Shown here: positions 50,084 through 58,555 of the stretch, piece after piece
Position numbering within the stretch: position 1 is the first letter of the stretch
Layout of the letters: every line of letters starts with the position of its first letter
Assembly: GCF_007743815.1 (NCBI RefSeq)
Contig: NZ_CP036265.1
Coordinates: 1,514,501-1,578,500, forward strand
DNA from: Alienimonas californiensis
GTDB taxonomy: Bacteria > Planctomycetota > Planctomycetia > Planctomycetales > Planctomycetaceae
Reading direction: 5' to 3'
Length of the DNA: 64,000 bases
Notes under the pieces: model-generated
Told to the model about the DNA's origin: nothing
Database searches by the model: none
The model's input: only the letters and a program-made list of their open reading frames with translations
Translations under genes and position numbers: made by a program

Positions 50084-50566
50084 TCAGCTGGGGCCGAGCG
50101 CCTTGGTGGTGTTGGCGGCGGGGCTGTAGACGGAGGCGAACGCGGCCCGGACGACGGGGGCGTCCGCGGCGGCGGTCTCCAGCGCCAGCCCCACCGCCGA
50201 GGCCCGGCTGCCCGTCGGGGCGAGCAGGTCGTCGGACAGCTCGCCACCGGCGTCGGCCGGCGCCAGCCCCGCGCCGAACGCGCACCCGCCCGCCTCCAGC
50301 GCGGGGGCGTAGACGGCCAGCGGGCTGAGATCCACGGAGACCATCTGGCTCACGCCGGCCTCCGCGGCGGAGTGGGCCACGCCCAGGAACACCTCCGCGA
50401 ACACGCTGCGGGTCGCGTCGACGTCGCCCGCCCAGGGCGTGCCGGAGGGCGGACGGATCGCCGACCCGAACAGCCCCACCAACATGCCGGGGCGGATCGT
50501 GAACGCGGGATCGCTCGGAACCCGCACCAACTGCGTCGGGCCGGTGCGGTAGGACAAAACGGACAT
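50084..50566 (-). CDS. putative capsid decoration/head-stabilising protein
   Basis: 160 residues from ATG 50566 (a TTG lies two codons earlier). It is beta-rich and Ala-rich: YRTGPTQLVRVPSDPAFTIRPGMLVGLFGSAIRPPS, TRSVFAEVFLGVAHSAAEAGV, DLSPLAVYAPALEAGGCAFGAGL, ending AFASVYSPAANTTKALGPS. Position between protease and capsid genes matches that of the lambda gpD-type decoration gene, and the start (small beta barrel with V-x-R-P-G-M-L) fits. The call depends mainly on gene order. Confidence 0.6.
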   Translation of the reverse strand: MSVLSYRTGPTQLVRVPSDPAFTIRPGMLVGLFGSAIRPPSGTPWAGDVDATRSVFAEVFLGVAHSAAEAGVSQMVSVDLSPLAVYAPALEAGGCAFGAGLAPADAGGELSDDLLAPTGSRASAVGLALETAAADAPVVRAAFASVYSPAANTTKALGPS

Positions 50567-50636
50567 GATCAAAACTCTTTCGTGGAGAGTAAAAGGCTGG
50601 GAAATGACGGGGGACGCCGGGAGAGGAGCCGCCGGA

Positions 50637-51611
50637 TCAGGCGCCGCGGACGGCCCGGACGAGTAGGGCGCCGCGGTCCGGTCCGGTCGCCGCGGGCCGC
50701 GACCGGCTCACGGGGCCGCGGGGCCAGACGTCGGCGGAGGGGTCGTCCGGCGGGCGGACGATGCGGAGCCGCTCCAGCACGGCGACGCGGTCCTCGGCGA
50801 GGGCGCGGCGCTCGGCGTCGGTCGCGGCGGCGGCCAGGGCCCGCCGGAACGTCGGCGTCGCCGCCCAGCCCGGCAGGCCGACCTCCTCGATTGCCGCGTC
50901 CGCCGCCGCCTGCGCCGTGCGTTCCCGCCGCAAACGGGCGACCTCGGCCTGAGCTTCCGCCAGTTCCTCGCGGAGTTGCTGCGAGTCCGTGTCTCCCGTG
51001 TTGTCTCCCGATTTGGGAGACAGTGACTCCCGCAGCCGGGAGACGGTCGCGGGGAAGGCGACGGCGTCGACGGAGAGCACCTCGCGGATCGCGGTCACGG
51101 CGGAGCCGTCGGCGGTGCGTTCGGCGAGCACCACGTGGCTCATCCCCACCCGCGGGGCGGCGCCGGCGGCGTCGCCGGCCGCCAGGGCGAGGAAGGTGCG
51201 GCCGGCGTCGGTGTCCAACGCGGCCACGTCGCCCCGCAGTCGGCCCTCCTCGAACCGCACGGCCCTCACGCTGCCGACGTAGTCCCGGGCGCTGCGGCCG
51301 CGGTCCGCGGGGCGGCCGGTCGGGGCGGCCGGGGCGTGGTCGAGGAAGACCGGCGCCCCCTCGTACAGCGGGGCGGCGGCCCGCAGGACCGCTTCGGGGT
51401 AGGCGTAGCCGTTGCGGGAGGTCGTCCCGCACAGGGCCACGCCGCGGACCACGCGGGCGGCGGCGTCGATCGCCTCGCCGGTCGGGCGCCAGTCGGCGAT
51501 CCGTTCGGTCAGCGGTTCGGGACTCCGATCGGAATCGGGCGGTTTGGATTCGGTCGCAGGTTCGATCACGGGTTTGCTCGGTCGGATTCGCTCGGGGGCG
51601 GGCCGCTTCAA
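50637..51611 (-). CDS. prohead protease with C-terminal scaffold
   Basis: 324 residues from TTG 51611; GTG 51569 is an alternative start. Residues 55-190 have the pattern of herpes-assemblin-fold phage maturation proteases: GVALCGTTSRNGYAYPEAVL, YEGAPVFLDHAP with H92, VGSVRAVRFEEGRLRGDVA and VGMSHVV with S158, then VLSVDAVAFPATV. Residues 211-245 are a coiled coil (QQLREELAEAQAEVARLRRERTAQAAADA) typical of a fused scaffold. The catalytic His and Ser seem present. It would cut the scaffold and capsid delta domains during maturation. The linker between the parts holds the cassette motif (SPKSGDNTGDTDSQ). Confidence 0.75.
   Translation of the reverse strand: MKRPAPERIRPSKPVIEPATESKPPDSDRSPEPLTERIADWRPTGEAIDAAARVVRGVALCGTTSRNGYAYPEAVLRAAAPLYEGAPVFLDHAPAAPTGRPADRGRSARDYVGSVRAVRFEEGRLRGDVAALDTDAGRTFLALAAGDAAGAAPRVGMSHVVLAERTADGSAVTAIREVLSVDAVAFPATVSRLRESLSPKSGDNTGDTDSQQLREELAEAQAEVARLRRERTAQAAADAAIEEVGLPGWAATPTFRRALAAAATDAERRALAEDRVAVLERLRIVRPPDDPSADVWPRGPVSRSRPAATGPDRGALLVRAVRGA
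50990..51045. repeat. cassette motif site 6, in prohead protease gene
   Basis: TGTCTCCCGTGTTGTCTCCC, then GGGAGACAGTGACTCCC and GGGAGAC: at least four units in alternating orientation between the protease and scaffold parts. Confidence 0.75.
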
Positions 51612-51820
51612 GATGCGACCTCTACCTAAGGCGGCCCCGGGACCTGTTTTGTCCGAAGCGGCTGCACCTCAATGGGTTACGGCTCCCAATCCGCCCGCCC
51701 CCGCCGGACGCAGGCGTCCGGCCGGGCGCGGTTCGGTTGCGGGGCGAAGCGCGGTTCACGCAGAGTCCGGGGTCCCGCGTCGCCGTTCGTCGCCGCTTCC
51801 CCCCAAGCCCGAGGCCTCCC

Positions 51821-52573
51821 GTGCGCCCTCCGCTCTGCTCCGCCCTGGCCGCCCTCGCCCTGCTGACGGGAGGCCTCTCCGTCGGCTGTTCCCCAGCCCC
51901 GGACGCCGCGACGACGGACGACGAGGCGTTCGAGGACGAGGACGCCCCGTACGCTCCGCCGGAAGAGTTCAGCGCCTTCGTGGGCGACTTCGGGGATTAC
52001 TCCTGGGTCGTGCTGTTCGCGCAGGCCCCGATGGACGCGGTCTCCGAGGCGTACGGCAAAACCGTCGGGCAAAGCGTGACCGAGAACGTGCCGGTGACGG
52101 CGACGGACGAGGCGATGTACGGCCCCTCCGGCACGATCGCCCAGGTGAAGGGCAGCGACTGGGTGCAGGTCTGCCACCGCGTCGGGGTGTGGGAGGACTT
52201 CGACGCGGCGGCGTTCGCCGAGACGTTGAACGCCCCCGTGCTCATCTTTCAGGGGGAGGACACCAGCGGGTCGGTCTCCTTGGAGCGGCACGCCCCCGGC
52301 GAGCCGGTGCAGACGTTCCTGACCTCCGACGACCGCGACCTGACGCAGGAGCACGCCGACTCGATCGGCGCCGATCCCCCGCCGGCGGACGCGGAGATCG
52401 TGGAGGACTACGACGCGGCGCTGGCCTCGCTGGGCGTCGTGCCGGTGCGGCTGATGATCGGCGCCCCCGCCGCCGGGCAGGATTACCCGGACGGCACCGG
52501 CGGCGTGATTGCCCCCGAAGCCGAAGCGGCCAAGTTGGAACGCGTCGACGCGACGCCGGCCCCGCTGAACTAG
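51821..52573 (+). CDS. lipoprotein of unknown function
   Basis: 250 residues from GTG 51821. The N-terminus is a lipoprotein signal (LCSALAALALLTGGLSVGC) with the lipobox residues S-V-G-C. The mature protein is acidic (TTDDEAFEDEDAPY) with FVGDFGDYSWVVLFAQAPMDAVSEAYGKTV, SDWVQVCHRVGVWEDFDAAAFAETL, VLIFQGEDTSGSVSLERH and a C-terminus rich in Asp/Ala. A stretch of alternating beta and helix suggests a small alpha/beta domain. No family is recognised. It is divergent from the prohead protease gene. Confidence 0.72.
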   Translation: MRPPLCSALAALALLTGGLSVGCSPAPDAATTDDEAFEDEDAPYAPPEEFSAFVGDFGDYSWVVLFAQAPMDAVSEAYGKTVGQSVTENVPVTATDEAMYGPSGTIAQVKGSDWVQVCHRVGVWEDFDAAAFAETLNAPVLIFQGEDTSGSVSLERHAPGEPVQTFLTSDDRDLTQEHADSIGADPPPADAEIVEDYDAALASLGVVPVRLMIGAPAAGQDYPDGTGGVIAPEAEAAKLERVDATPAPLN

Positions 52574-52791
52574 GCGACGGGAGGGCGACGCGGCTTGCTC
52601 TTGATCGAGCCTCGCCCGCCCCGGGGGCGGCCCGGCCACGTCGCCTCGAAGACAAAGTCTCGAGCGAGCCGACCCCGGCCACCCGTCAGCAAAGAATCAC
52701 CGACCCGTCCCGTCACCCCGGCCACCCGCCCGCTCGCGGAACATTTGCGATAACCGGGCCGCCGCGGTTAGTCCTCCATCTGAAAACGTGA

Positions 52792-54039
52792 CTACGCTGC
52801 TCCGCGTTCACTGCTTGGTTCTGCAGTACTGTCAGACGGTGTAAACAGCCAAGTTGGCGAAAGCACTCTCTGGATGAGCGGCATGTCGGTTTTGTCTGTT
52901 GCATTTACAATTTCGAGCGTAACGGAGTGCCAATTGCCGTCGTCGATAATTGTGATCAAATCGCCGTAAGCATCCGAGTGTCGCCGGACGTATCCATAGA
53001 GACTTGCGTTTGTCTCAGTGCGAAGATCGACGCATTGAAACCGGTGCTGCTGATCAGCAAAGCCGTAGTTGTAGTAGTCACCAAGCTGCGCCTTGACGCG
53101 AGCGATTACGGGCCCGTCCGAACCGAGCGCAAGATAAGTTTTTACCGGCACACTCCAATAGCCCACTGTGGCTTCCCATTCAACCAAGACGCGGCGGTCG
53201 TGGATATACACATAGACCACGCACTGCTGCCGGTCTTCTCCTGCGGCCACTTCGACGAGGACTCGCCATTGGTCGTCGTCCATTTGATCCATCCCTAGAA
53301 CTTGCACCTTGTCTACATTGCGTCGCACCTGCTCACCGTAGTATTTTTGAATGGTCCTTTTGAGCCGATCGCCGCCCGTCGTGAGTGGAGCTCGATCCCG
53401 AAAGGGGGTATTGAAGTACGTATAGAGGACGCGTTCGACTTCGGGCACGCAGCTGGTGTACGGCAGGGTCGATATGTCGAGATGGGAGCCCGTCATGAAT
53501 ACGGGAACGTCAGAATCAGGCAACGAGTTGAGGTCGAGAGCGGTACAACCGAGAGCGAACGCCGTACGATAGTTAGTGCCCGCAAAAACAGCGTCGTAGA
53601 AAGCCACGGCAAATTTTGCCGCAGAGTGATCACCGACGGCGGATCGCATCCCAATTACGTAGTCGATTTCGTCGCGGATCGCATCGGCTTGGATCTTTGA
53701 ATAGCAGGCATTCAGCACGACACATTTCAGATCGTCTTTGAAATGGTGAAATAGTTTGGCGAGCGGCGCAGCATCTGCGAGATGTGTGTTGCCGTTTTCA
53801 TCTTCAAAGCAAAGGCCGCCCAAGCCGCTCCCGTGGCCAGAGAAATGAACGACAGAGGGGCGGTAATCCAACATTGCCCTTCGCAGATCATCTACTGTCG
53901 CGGCTTCATTACTTTCGATCGTCCAATTCTCTCGATTTCTCGAACGCTGGAGCGAGTGTCGAATGTCGCGGAACTCGGCCCCCAGCCGCAGGCGGTCCTG
54001 ATCCAATGGGCCGGCCGATAACATGAGTACGATAGGCAT
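52792..54039 (-). CDS. caspase-like CHAT-domain protease, probably horizontally acquired
   Basis: 415 residues from ATG 54039. Residues 1-190 are a caspase-HetF-TPR (CHAT) domain: MLSAGPLDQDRLRLGAEFRDI, then VVHFSGHG with catalytic H69 and CVVLNACYSK with catalytic C112, followed by VIGMRSAVGDHSAAKFAVAFYDAVFAG. The C-terminal 225 residues match nothing recognised and are rich in Tyr/Asp/Val beta strands; they might be a sensor or effector module. The base composition (about half G+C) and codon use differ sharply from every neighbour, which implies recent transfer. CHAT proteases often act in defence or programmed death. No partner gene is adjacent, but a perfect 50-bp palindrome lies 40 bases upstream of the start. 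Confidence 0.85.
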   Translation of the reverse strand: MPIVLMLSAGPLDQDRLRLGAEFRDIRHSLQRSRNRENWTIESNEAATVDDLRRAMLDYRPSVVHFSGHGSGLGGLCFEDENGNTHLADAAPLAKLFHHFKDDLKCVVLNACYSKIQADAIRDEIDYVIGMRSAVGDHSAAKFAVAFYDAVFAGTNYRTAFALGCTALDLNSLPDSDVPVFMTGSHLDISTLPYTSCVPEVERVLYTYFNTPFRDRAPLTTGGDRLKRTIQKYYGEQVRRNVDKVQVLGMDQMDDDQWRVLVEVAAGEDRQQCVVYVYIHDRRVLVEWEATVGYWSVPVKTYLALGSDGPVIARVKAQLGDYYNYGFADQQHRFQCVDLRTETNASLYGYVRRHSDAYGDLITIIDDGNWHSVTLEIVNATDKTDMPLIQRVLSPTWLFTPSDSTAEPSSERGAA

Positions 54040-54078
54040 CGTGTGAGTTCGTTTTCTTGCTGCAAGACGAATGTTTCC

Positions 54079-54128
54079 TCCGATCCGGCGCGTGAAAACG
54101 TGCGCACGTTTTCACGCGCCGGATCGGA
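54079..54128. repeat. perfect 50-bp palindrome upstream of the CHAT gene
   Basis: The half site TCCGATCCGGCGCGTGAAAA-CGTGC is followed directly by its exact reverse complement, centred at 54103/54104 with no loop. It marks the change from low to high G+C. TGAAAACGTG recurs at 52781-52790, just past the CHAT stop. It could be an operator, a recombination site or a hairpin terminator for the kinase gene. Confidence 0.95.
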
Positions 54129-54281
54129 CGCGGTTTACGTGGGGCGGGCCGCAGGAGGTGGGGGCAGGCCGGCTGGAGAACGCGCCGCGGGCCGGGGGGC
54201 GATTTGCCGGCGTTTCCATCTCATCCCGCCCCCGACGGCCGGTCAAGCGGCGGTCCGACCGCTCGGCAGGGCGGCCGCCTC

Positions 54282-57200
54282 TCACCGCGTGAGGAACGCC
54301 TCGGTGAGGGCGGTGGCGAGTTGGGTAACGGCGCTGGTCAAGGCGGCGCCGGCGGGGGGGAGGTCGGCGACGTCGGCGGGCGGCAGGGCGGCGGGGTCGC
54401 GGCCGGCGGCGAGGGCGTCGTCCACGTGGGCGCTGGCGGCCTGCTCCGCGGCACCGGCGGCGGCCTTCGCCCGGTCCCCGCCCACCGTGGCGCAGATCCC
54501 CTTGAGCGTGTGGGCCGCCACCCGGGCGGCCTCCGCGTCGCCGGTCTCGGCGGCCTCCTGGAAGGTGCGGCACAGCGGGGGGGCGTCCTCGGCGAACAGC
54601 CCGGCGACCTCCGCCAGCAGCCCGCTGTCCCCGCCCATCCGGGCCAGCGCCGCGGCCCGGTCGAAGATCGCCGGCGCGTCCTCGTCCTCGTCGAGAACGG
54701 CCATGTCCACGGTGGAGGTTCCCGCGCCGGGGTCGTTCAGAACTCCCAATGACGGGTCCGAGTCCGGCAGGTCGGCGGCGGCGGCGAGGGCGGCCCGATC
54801 CGTCTTGCCGTGCGCGGCGGCCGTGCGGCGGGCGCGGCGGGCGTGCCGTTCGAGGGTGCCGATCAGCTCGTGCACGTCGATCGGCTTGGAGAGGTAGCCG
54901 TCCATCCCCGCCGCCAGGCAGCGCTCCCGGTCGCCCTTGAGCGCGTGGGCGGTGAGGGCCAGCACGGGGGTGCGGGGCAGGTCGCGGGCCTCCTCGATCC
55001 GTCGCAGTTCCGAGGTGGCCCGCAGGCCGTCGAGCACCGGCATCTGCACGTCCATCAGGACCGCGTCGAACCCGCCCCGGCGGCCGCCGACGGCCCGGGC
55101 GTGCACGGGCGCCTTGCCGGCGGCGGTGCGGTCGGCGGCCTGATCCAGAGCCCGGGTGAAGGTCTCCACGCCGGCCCGGCCGTTCACCGCGACGGTCACC
55201 TTGTGGCCGCGTTTGGTCAGCACCGCGGTGATCACCTTGCGGTTGGCGGCGGTGTCCTCCACCAGCAGGATCCGCAGCCGGGCGGCCTGGGCGGCGGGGG
55301 TGACGGAGCGGGGGCGGTCGCCCTCGGATTCGTGAATCGGCTCCGCGCCCAGCGCCGCGACGATGGTGTCCAGCAGTTCGCTGCGGGCGATGGGCTTCTC
55401 CACCGTGCCGGCGACGCCGGGGGCGTCCAGTTCGGCGCGGCGGCGGCGGCGGCCGTCGGCGGTGACCAGCACCACGCCCGCCCCGCCCGCCGCCGCCGCC
55501 TCGGCCACCAGCCCCGGGTAAGCGTTCGCCTCGGCGTCCCAGTTCGCCGCGGCGGTTTTCGAGGCGCCCGTCTTCGAGGACCCCGGCTTGGCGTCGGTCG
55601 GGGCGCCGTTCGGTCGTCCGTTGGTCCGTCCGCTCGAACGGCCGCCGGCCCGGCGGGGGGCGGAGGGCAGGCCGGCGAGGGCGGCGTCGGCCAGCACCAG
55701 CGGGAAGGCGTGGCCCTCGGCGGCGGCGGCGGCGACCAGTTCGTGCGCCTCTTGCGCGGTGGCGGCGGTGACGGGCGCCATCTGCCAGCTTTCCAGCGCC
55801 TCGCAGAGCAGGCGGCGGTTCTCCGGGCTGGCGTCCACCACCAGCACCGGCAGGCCGCGCAGCCGGGGGGCGAGGTCCTGGGGCACGTCCGCGACGGTGC
55901 CCTCCCGCGACACCGAGCCCGGGTCCGCCGCCGGCAGCGTCAGGGCGACGTGAAACGTCGTGCCGGTCGCCGGCACGCCGTCGGCGGTCCGCCGGGCGCC
56001 CTCGGGCAGGTCGTCGTCGGAGACGCTTTCCAGCCAGACGGTGCCGCCCATCAACCGGACCAGCCGGTGCGTGATGGACAGCCCCAGCCCCGTCCCGCCG
56101 TGCTTGCGGGTGGAGGTGCTGTCCGCCTGGGCGAACGGCTGGAAGACGCGCTCCCGGTCGGCGGCGGCGATGCCGGGGCCGGTGTCCTGCACGGTGACGT
56201 GCAACCGCACCGGCTCCCCGAGCGCCGGCTCCCGGTCCGCGGACTCCGAGCCGTCGCGCCTCGAGCCGTCGGGAGCGTCCCGTTCGATCCGCACCGCGAC
56301 GCGGCCGCGGTCGGTGAACTTCACCGCGTTGCCAGTCAGGTTGGTGAGGATCTGCCGCAGGCGGACCGGGTCGCCGGTGAGAGCCTCCGGCACGCCCCGG
56401 CCGACCGAGCCGGTCAGTTCCAGCCCCTTGCGGTCGGCGACCGGGGCGAGGCTGCGGACCGTCTCCTCCACCACCTCCCGGGGGGAGAAGGGCGTGGGGT
56501 CCAGCTCGAACCGGCGGCTCTCGATCCGGGAGAAGTCCAGGATCTCGTTCAGCAGCGCCAGCAGGTGGTCGGCGCTCTCCCGCACCGTGCCCAGCCAGTC
56601 CAGCACGTGCGGGGGCAGCGGCTCGTCGGCGGCCAGCTCCGTGAACCCCAGGATCGCGCTCATGGGCGTGCGGAGTTCGTGCGAGACGTTCGCCAGGAAC
56701 TCCGTTTTCGCCCGGCTGGCCTGCTCCGCCCGGCTGGTGGCGCGTTCCAGCTCCTCGGCGGCCCGCTTCTGCTCCGTGATGTCCCGGGCCACGAACGCCG
56801 CCCCCACTACTCGGCCGGCGGCGTCCCGCACCGGGCCCACGGTCAGGCTAACGTCGATCCGCACCCCGTCCGCCCGCACCCGCTTCGTCTGGAACTGCTC
56901 CACGCGGCGGCCCGCGGCGGCGGTGGCCATCAGGCGGCGATCCTCCTCGGCCAGCTCCGGCGGGACGATGCCCAGCTCCGGGGCGGACTTGCCCAGGGCC
57001 CGGTCGGCGGGGTGGCCGTACATGCGGACCGCCCCCTCGTTCCAGGTTTGCAGCACCCCGCGGAGGTCCTTGGAGGTGACGGCGTCCGGCGTGGCGCGAA
57101 CGATCTCCGCCAGGCGGTTGCGGTCCTGTTCGCGGCGGCGGCGGGCGGTCACGTCCCGGGTGAAGCACCGCAGCACCGGGCCGACGAACAGCCCGCCCCC

Positions 57201-58385
57201 GGTTTCGTCCGCCTCGTCGTCGCCGTTCCCCGAGTGCGTGGGGCGGTTGGGCGCCTCGCCGGGGCCGGGCGGGGCGGGGGGGCGGCGGGCGTCCGCGTCG
57301 ATCAGCAGGGTGCGGATCTCGCCCCCGGCTCGACCGCCCTCCTCGCCCGAGAGCCCCGGCGGCGACCCGGCGCCGGGGCCGGCGGTGAGGAAGTCCGCCT
57401 CATGTCCCAGCAGCGGCCGGCCGGAGCGGGCCGCCGCCAGCAGCGGGCCGCTGCCGCGGCCGTTCGGGGCGAACAACTCCGCGATCGGCCGTCCCGCCAG
57501 CGCCCCCGGGGAGCGGCCCAGCGAATGGGCGAAGGCCCGGTTCGAGCGGCGGATCGTGCCGTCCGGTTCCAGCAACACGATGCCGGCGGCGGCGGTCTCG
57601 AACAGGTCGTCCAGATCGTCCTCCCGGGCGGCCAACCGTGCCGCGGTACGGGTTTGCGTCAACGCGGCGGCGACCTGCCGCCCCACCGCCGCCGCGACCG
57701 CCCCGGACCGGGCCGCCTCGGCGACGCTCTCCTCAGTTCCCTCGCCGGTGCCCCCGTCGGCTCCGTCGGCCCTCTCGGCCGGCGCCTCCGGCGGGAGATG
57801 GACGGTGAAGAACTCACACACCGCCGCGACCGCCCCGTCGACGATCAGCGGCACCGCGTACGCCCCCCGCAGCCCCGCGTCCGCCAGCGCCGCCCGAATC
57901 GGCCCCGGCCCGTCGGCGTTCGCCCCCTTGGCGTTCGGCCCGGCTTCAGTCGCTCCCCCCGGCTCTCCCGCCAGCGCCCGCCAGACGGGGCGGGCGGCGG
58001 CGAAGGCGCGGCCGGCGGCGGTGGGGGCCTGCGGACCGCTCCCGCCCGGCAACGGACCGGGGCCCAGCGTGTCCAGCAACCCGGCCAGCGCCGGCCCCTC
58101 GTCCGTCCGGGCCGCCGCCGCCGCGAGGTGCCAGATGTTCGTGTCCCGCAGCCCCGGCCCCTGGCCGCCGCTCCCGCCGGGTTCCGGCAGGACGACGTGG
58201 CCCAGCGGCCAGCCGGTCAGTTCGCAGATCAGTTCGACGCCGGCCTCCAGCGCCGCCTCCGGGGAGTCGGCACAGGCGGCGAGGTCCGCGGCCCGGGCCA
58301 GCGCCGCGGCGAATCGGTCCCCCGGCCCGGCCGCCTCGGCGGGACGGCCGGGGAAACGGTCGGCGGGGGGCGCGGGATCGGTCAC
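54282..58385 (-). CDS. hybrid sensor histidine kinase with GAF, PAS, HisKA, two receivers and HPt
   Basis: 1,367 residues from GTG 58385. The open frame continues upstream to 59036 but runs through the vsr gene in another frame, so that part is rejected. Domains in order: a GAF-like domain (about 20-230), two PAS domains (about 245-400 and 415-540; MYGHPADRALGKS, FVARDITEQKRA), dimerisation/phospho-His box FLANVSHELRTPMSAILGF (about 570), ATPase domain (NLTGNAVKFTDRG, DTGPGIA, GGTGLGLSI), a degenerate receiver (LVVDASPENRR), a complete receiver (ILLVEDTAANRK; VLMDVQMPVLDG, Asp near 1,110) and an HPt domain (AAHTLKGICATVGG, His near 1,288). This is a BarA-like phosphorelay. No transmembrane segment is seen, so it is cytoplasmic. 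The cognate regulator is not adjacent. Confidence 0.92.
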   Translation of the reverse strand: MTDPAPPADRFPGRPAEAAGPGDRFAAALARAADLAACADSPEAALEAGVELICELTGWPLGHVVLPEPGGSGGQGPGLRDTNIWHLAAAAARTDEGPALAGLLDTLGPGPLPGGSGPQAPTAAGRAFAAARPVWRALAGEPGGATEAGPNAKGANADGPGPIRAALADAGLRGAYAVPLIVDGAVAAVCEFFTVHLPPEAPAERADGADGGTGEGTEESVAEAARSGAVAAAVGRQVAAALTQTRTAARLAAREDDLDDLFETAAAGIVLLEPDGTIRRSNRAFAHSLGRSPGALAGRPIAELFAPNGRGSGPLLAAARSGRPLLGHEADFLTAGPGAGSPPGLSGEEGGRAGGEIRTLLIDADARRPPAPPGPGEAPNRPTHSGNGDDEADETGGGLFVGPVLRCFTRDVTARRRREQDRNRLAEIVRATPDAVTSKDLRGVLQTWNEGAVRMYGHPADRALGKSAPELGIVPPELAEEDRRLMATAAAGRRVEQFQTKRVRADGVRIDVSLTVGPVRDAAGRVVGAAFVARDITEQKRAAEELERATSRAEQASRAKTEFLANVSHELRTPMSAILGFTELAADEPLPPHVLDWLGTVRESADHLLALLNEILDFSRIESRRFELDPTPFSPREVVEETVRSLAPVADRKGLELTGSVGRGVPEALTGDPVRLRQILTNLTGNAVKFTDRGRVAVRIERDAPDGSRRDGSESADREPALGEPVRLHVTVQDTGPGIAAADRERVFQPFAQADSTSTRKHGGTGLGLSITHRLVRLMGGTVWLESVSDDDLPEGARRTADGVPATGTTFHVALTLPAADPGSVSREGTVADVPQDLAPRLRGLPVLVVDASPENRRLLCEALESWQMAPVTAATAQEAHELVAAAAAEGHAFPLVLADAALAGLPSAPRRAGGRSSGRTNGRPNGAPTDAKPGSSKTGASKTAAANWDAEANAYPGLVAEAAAAGGAGVVLVTADGRRRRRAELDAPGVAGTVEKPIARSELLDTIVAALGAEPIHESEGDRPRSVTPAAQAARLRILLVEDTAANRKVITAVLTKRGHKVTVAVNGRAGVETFTRALDQAADRTAAGKAPVHARAVGGRRGGFDAVLMDVQMPVLDGLRATSELRRIEEARDLPRTPVLALTAHALKGDRERCLAAGMDGYLSKPIDVHELIGTLERHARRARRTAAAHGKTDRAALAAAADLPDSDPSLGVLNDPGAGTSTVDMAVLDEDEDAPAIFDRAAALARMGGDSGLLAEVAGLFAEDAPPLCRTFQEAAETGDAEAARVAAHTLKGICATVGGDRAKAAAGAAEQAASAHVDDALAAGRDPAALPPADVADLPPAGAALTSAVTQLATALTEAFLTR

Positions 58386-58555
58386 GAGCAGCGCGATTGT
58401 CTGCGCCTCGCCCGCCGAGAACAGCGTGCGAGGAGGTCCGGGGAAGTTCGCCCCGGGTTTCTCGCACGTTTCGATTGGAAATTCCCCGTCGGCGGCCTGA
58501 AAAAATCTCCCTCGGCCGCCGGGGGAGCCCCCGTCGGCCCGCCCAGGAACCGCCC

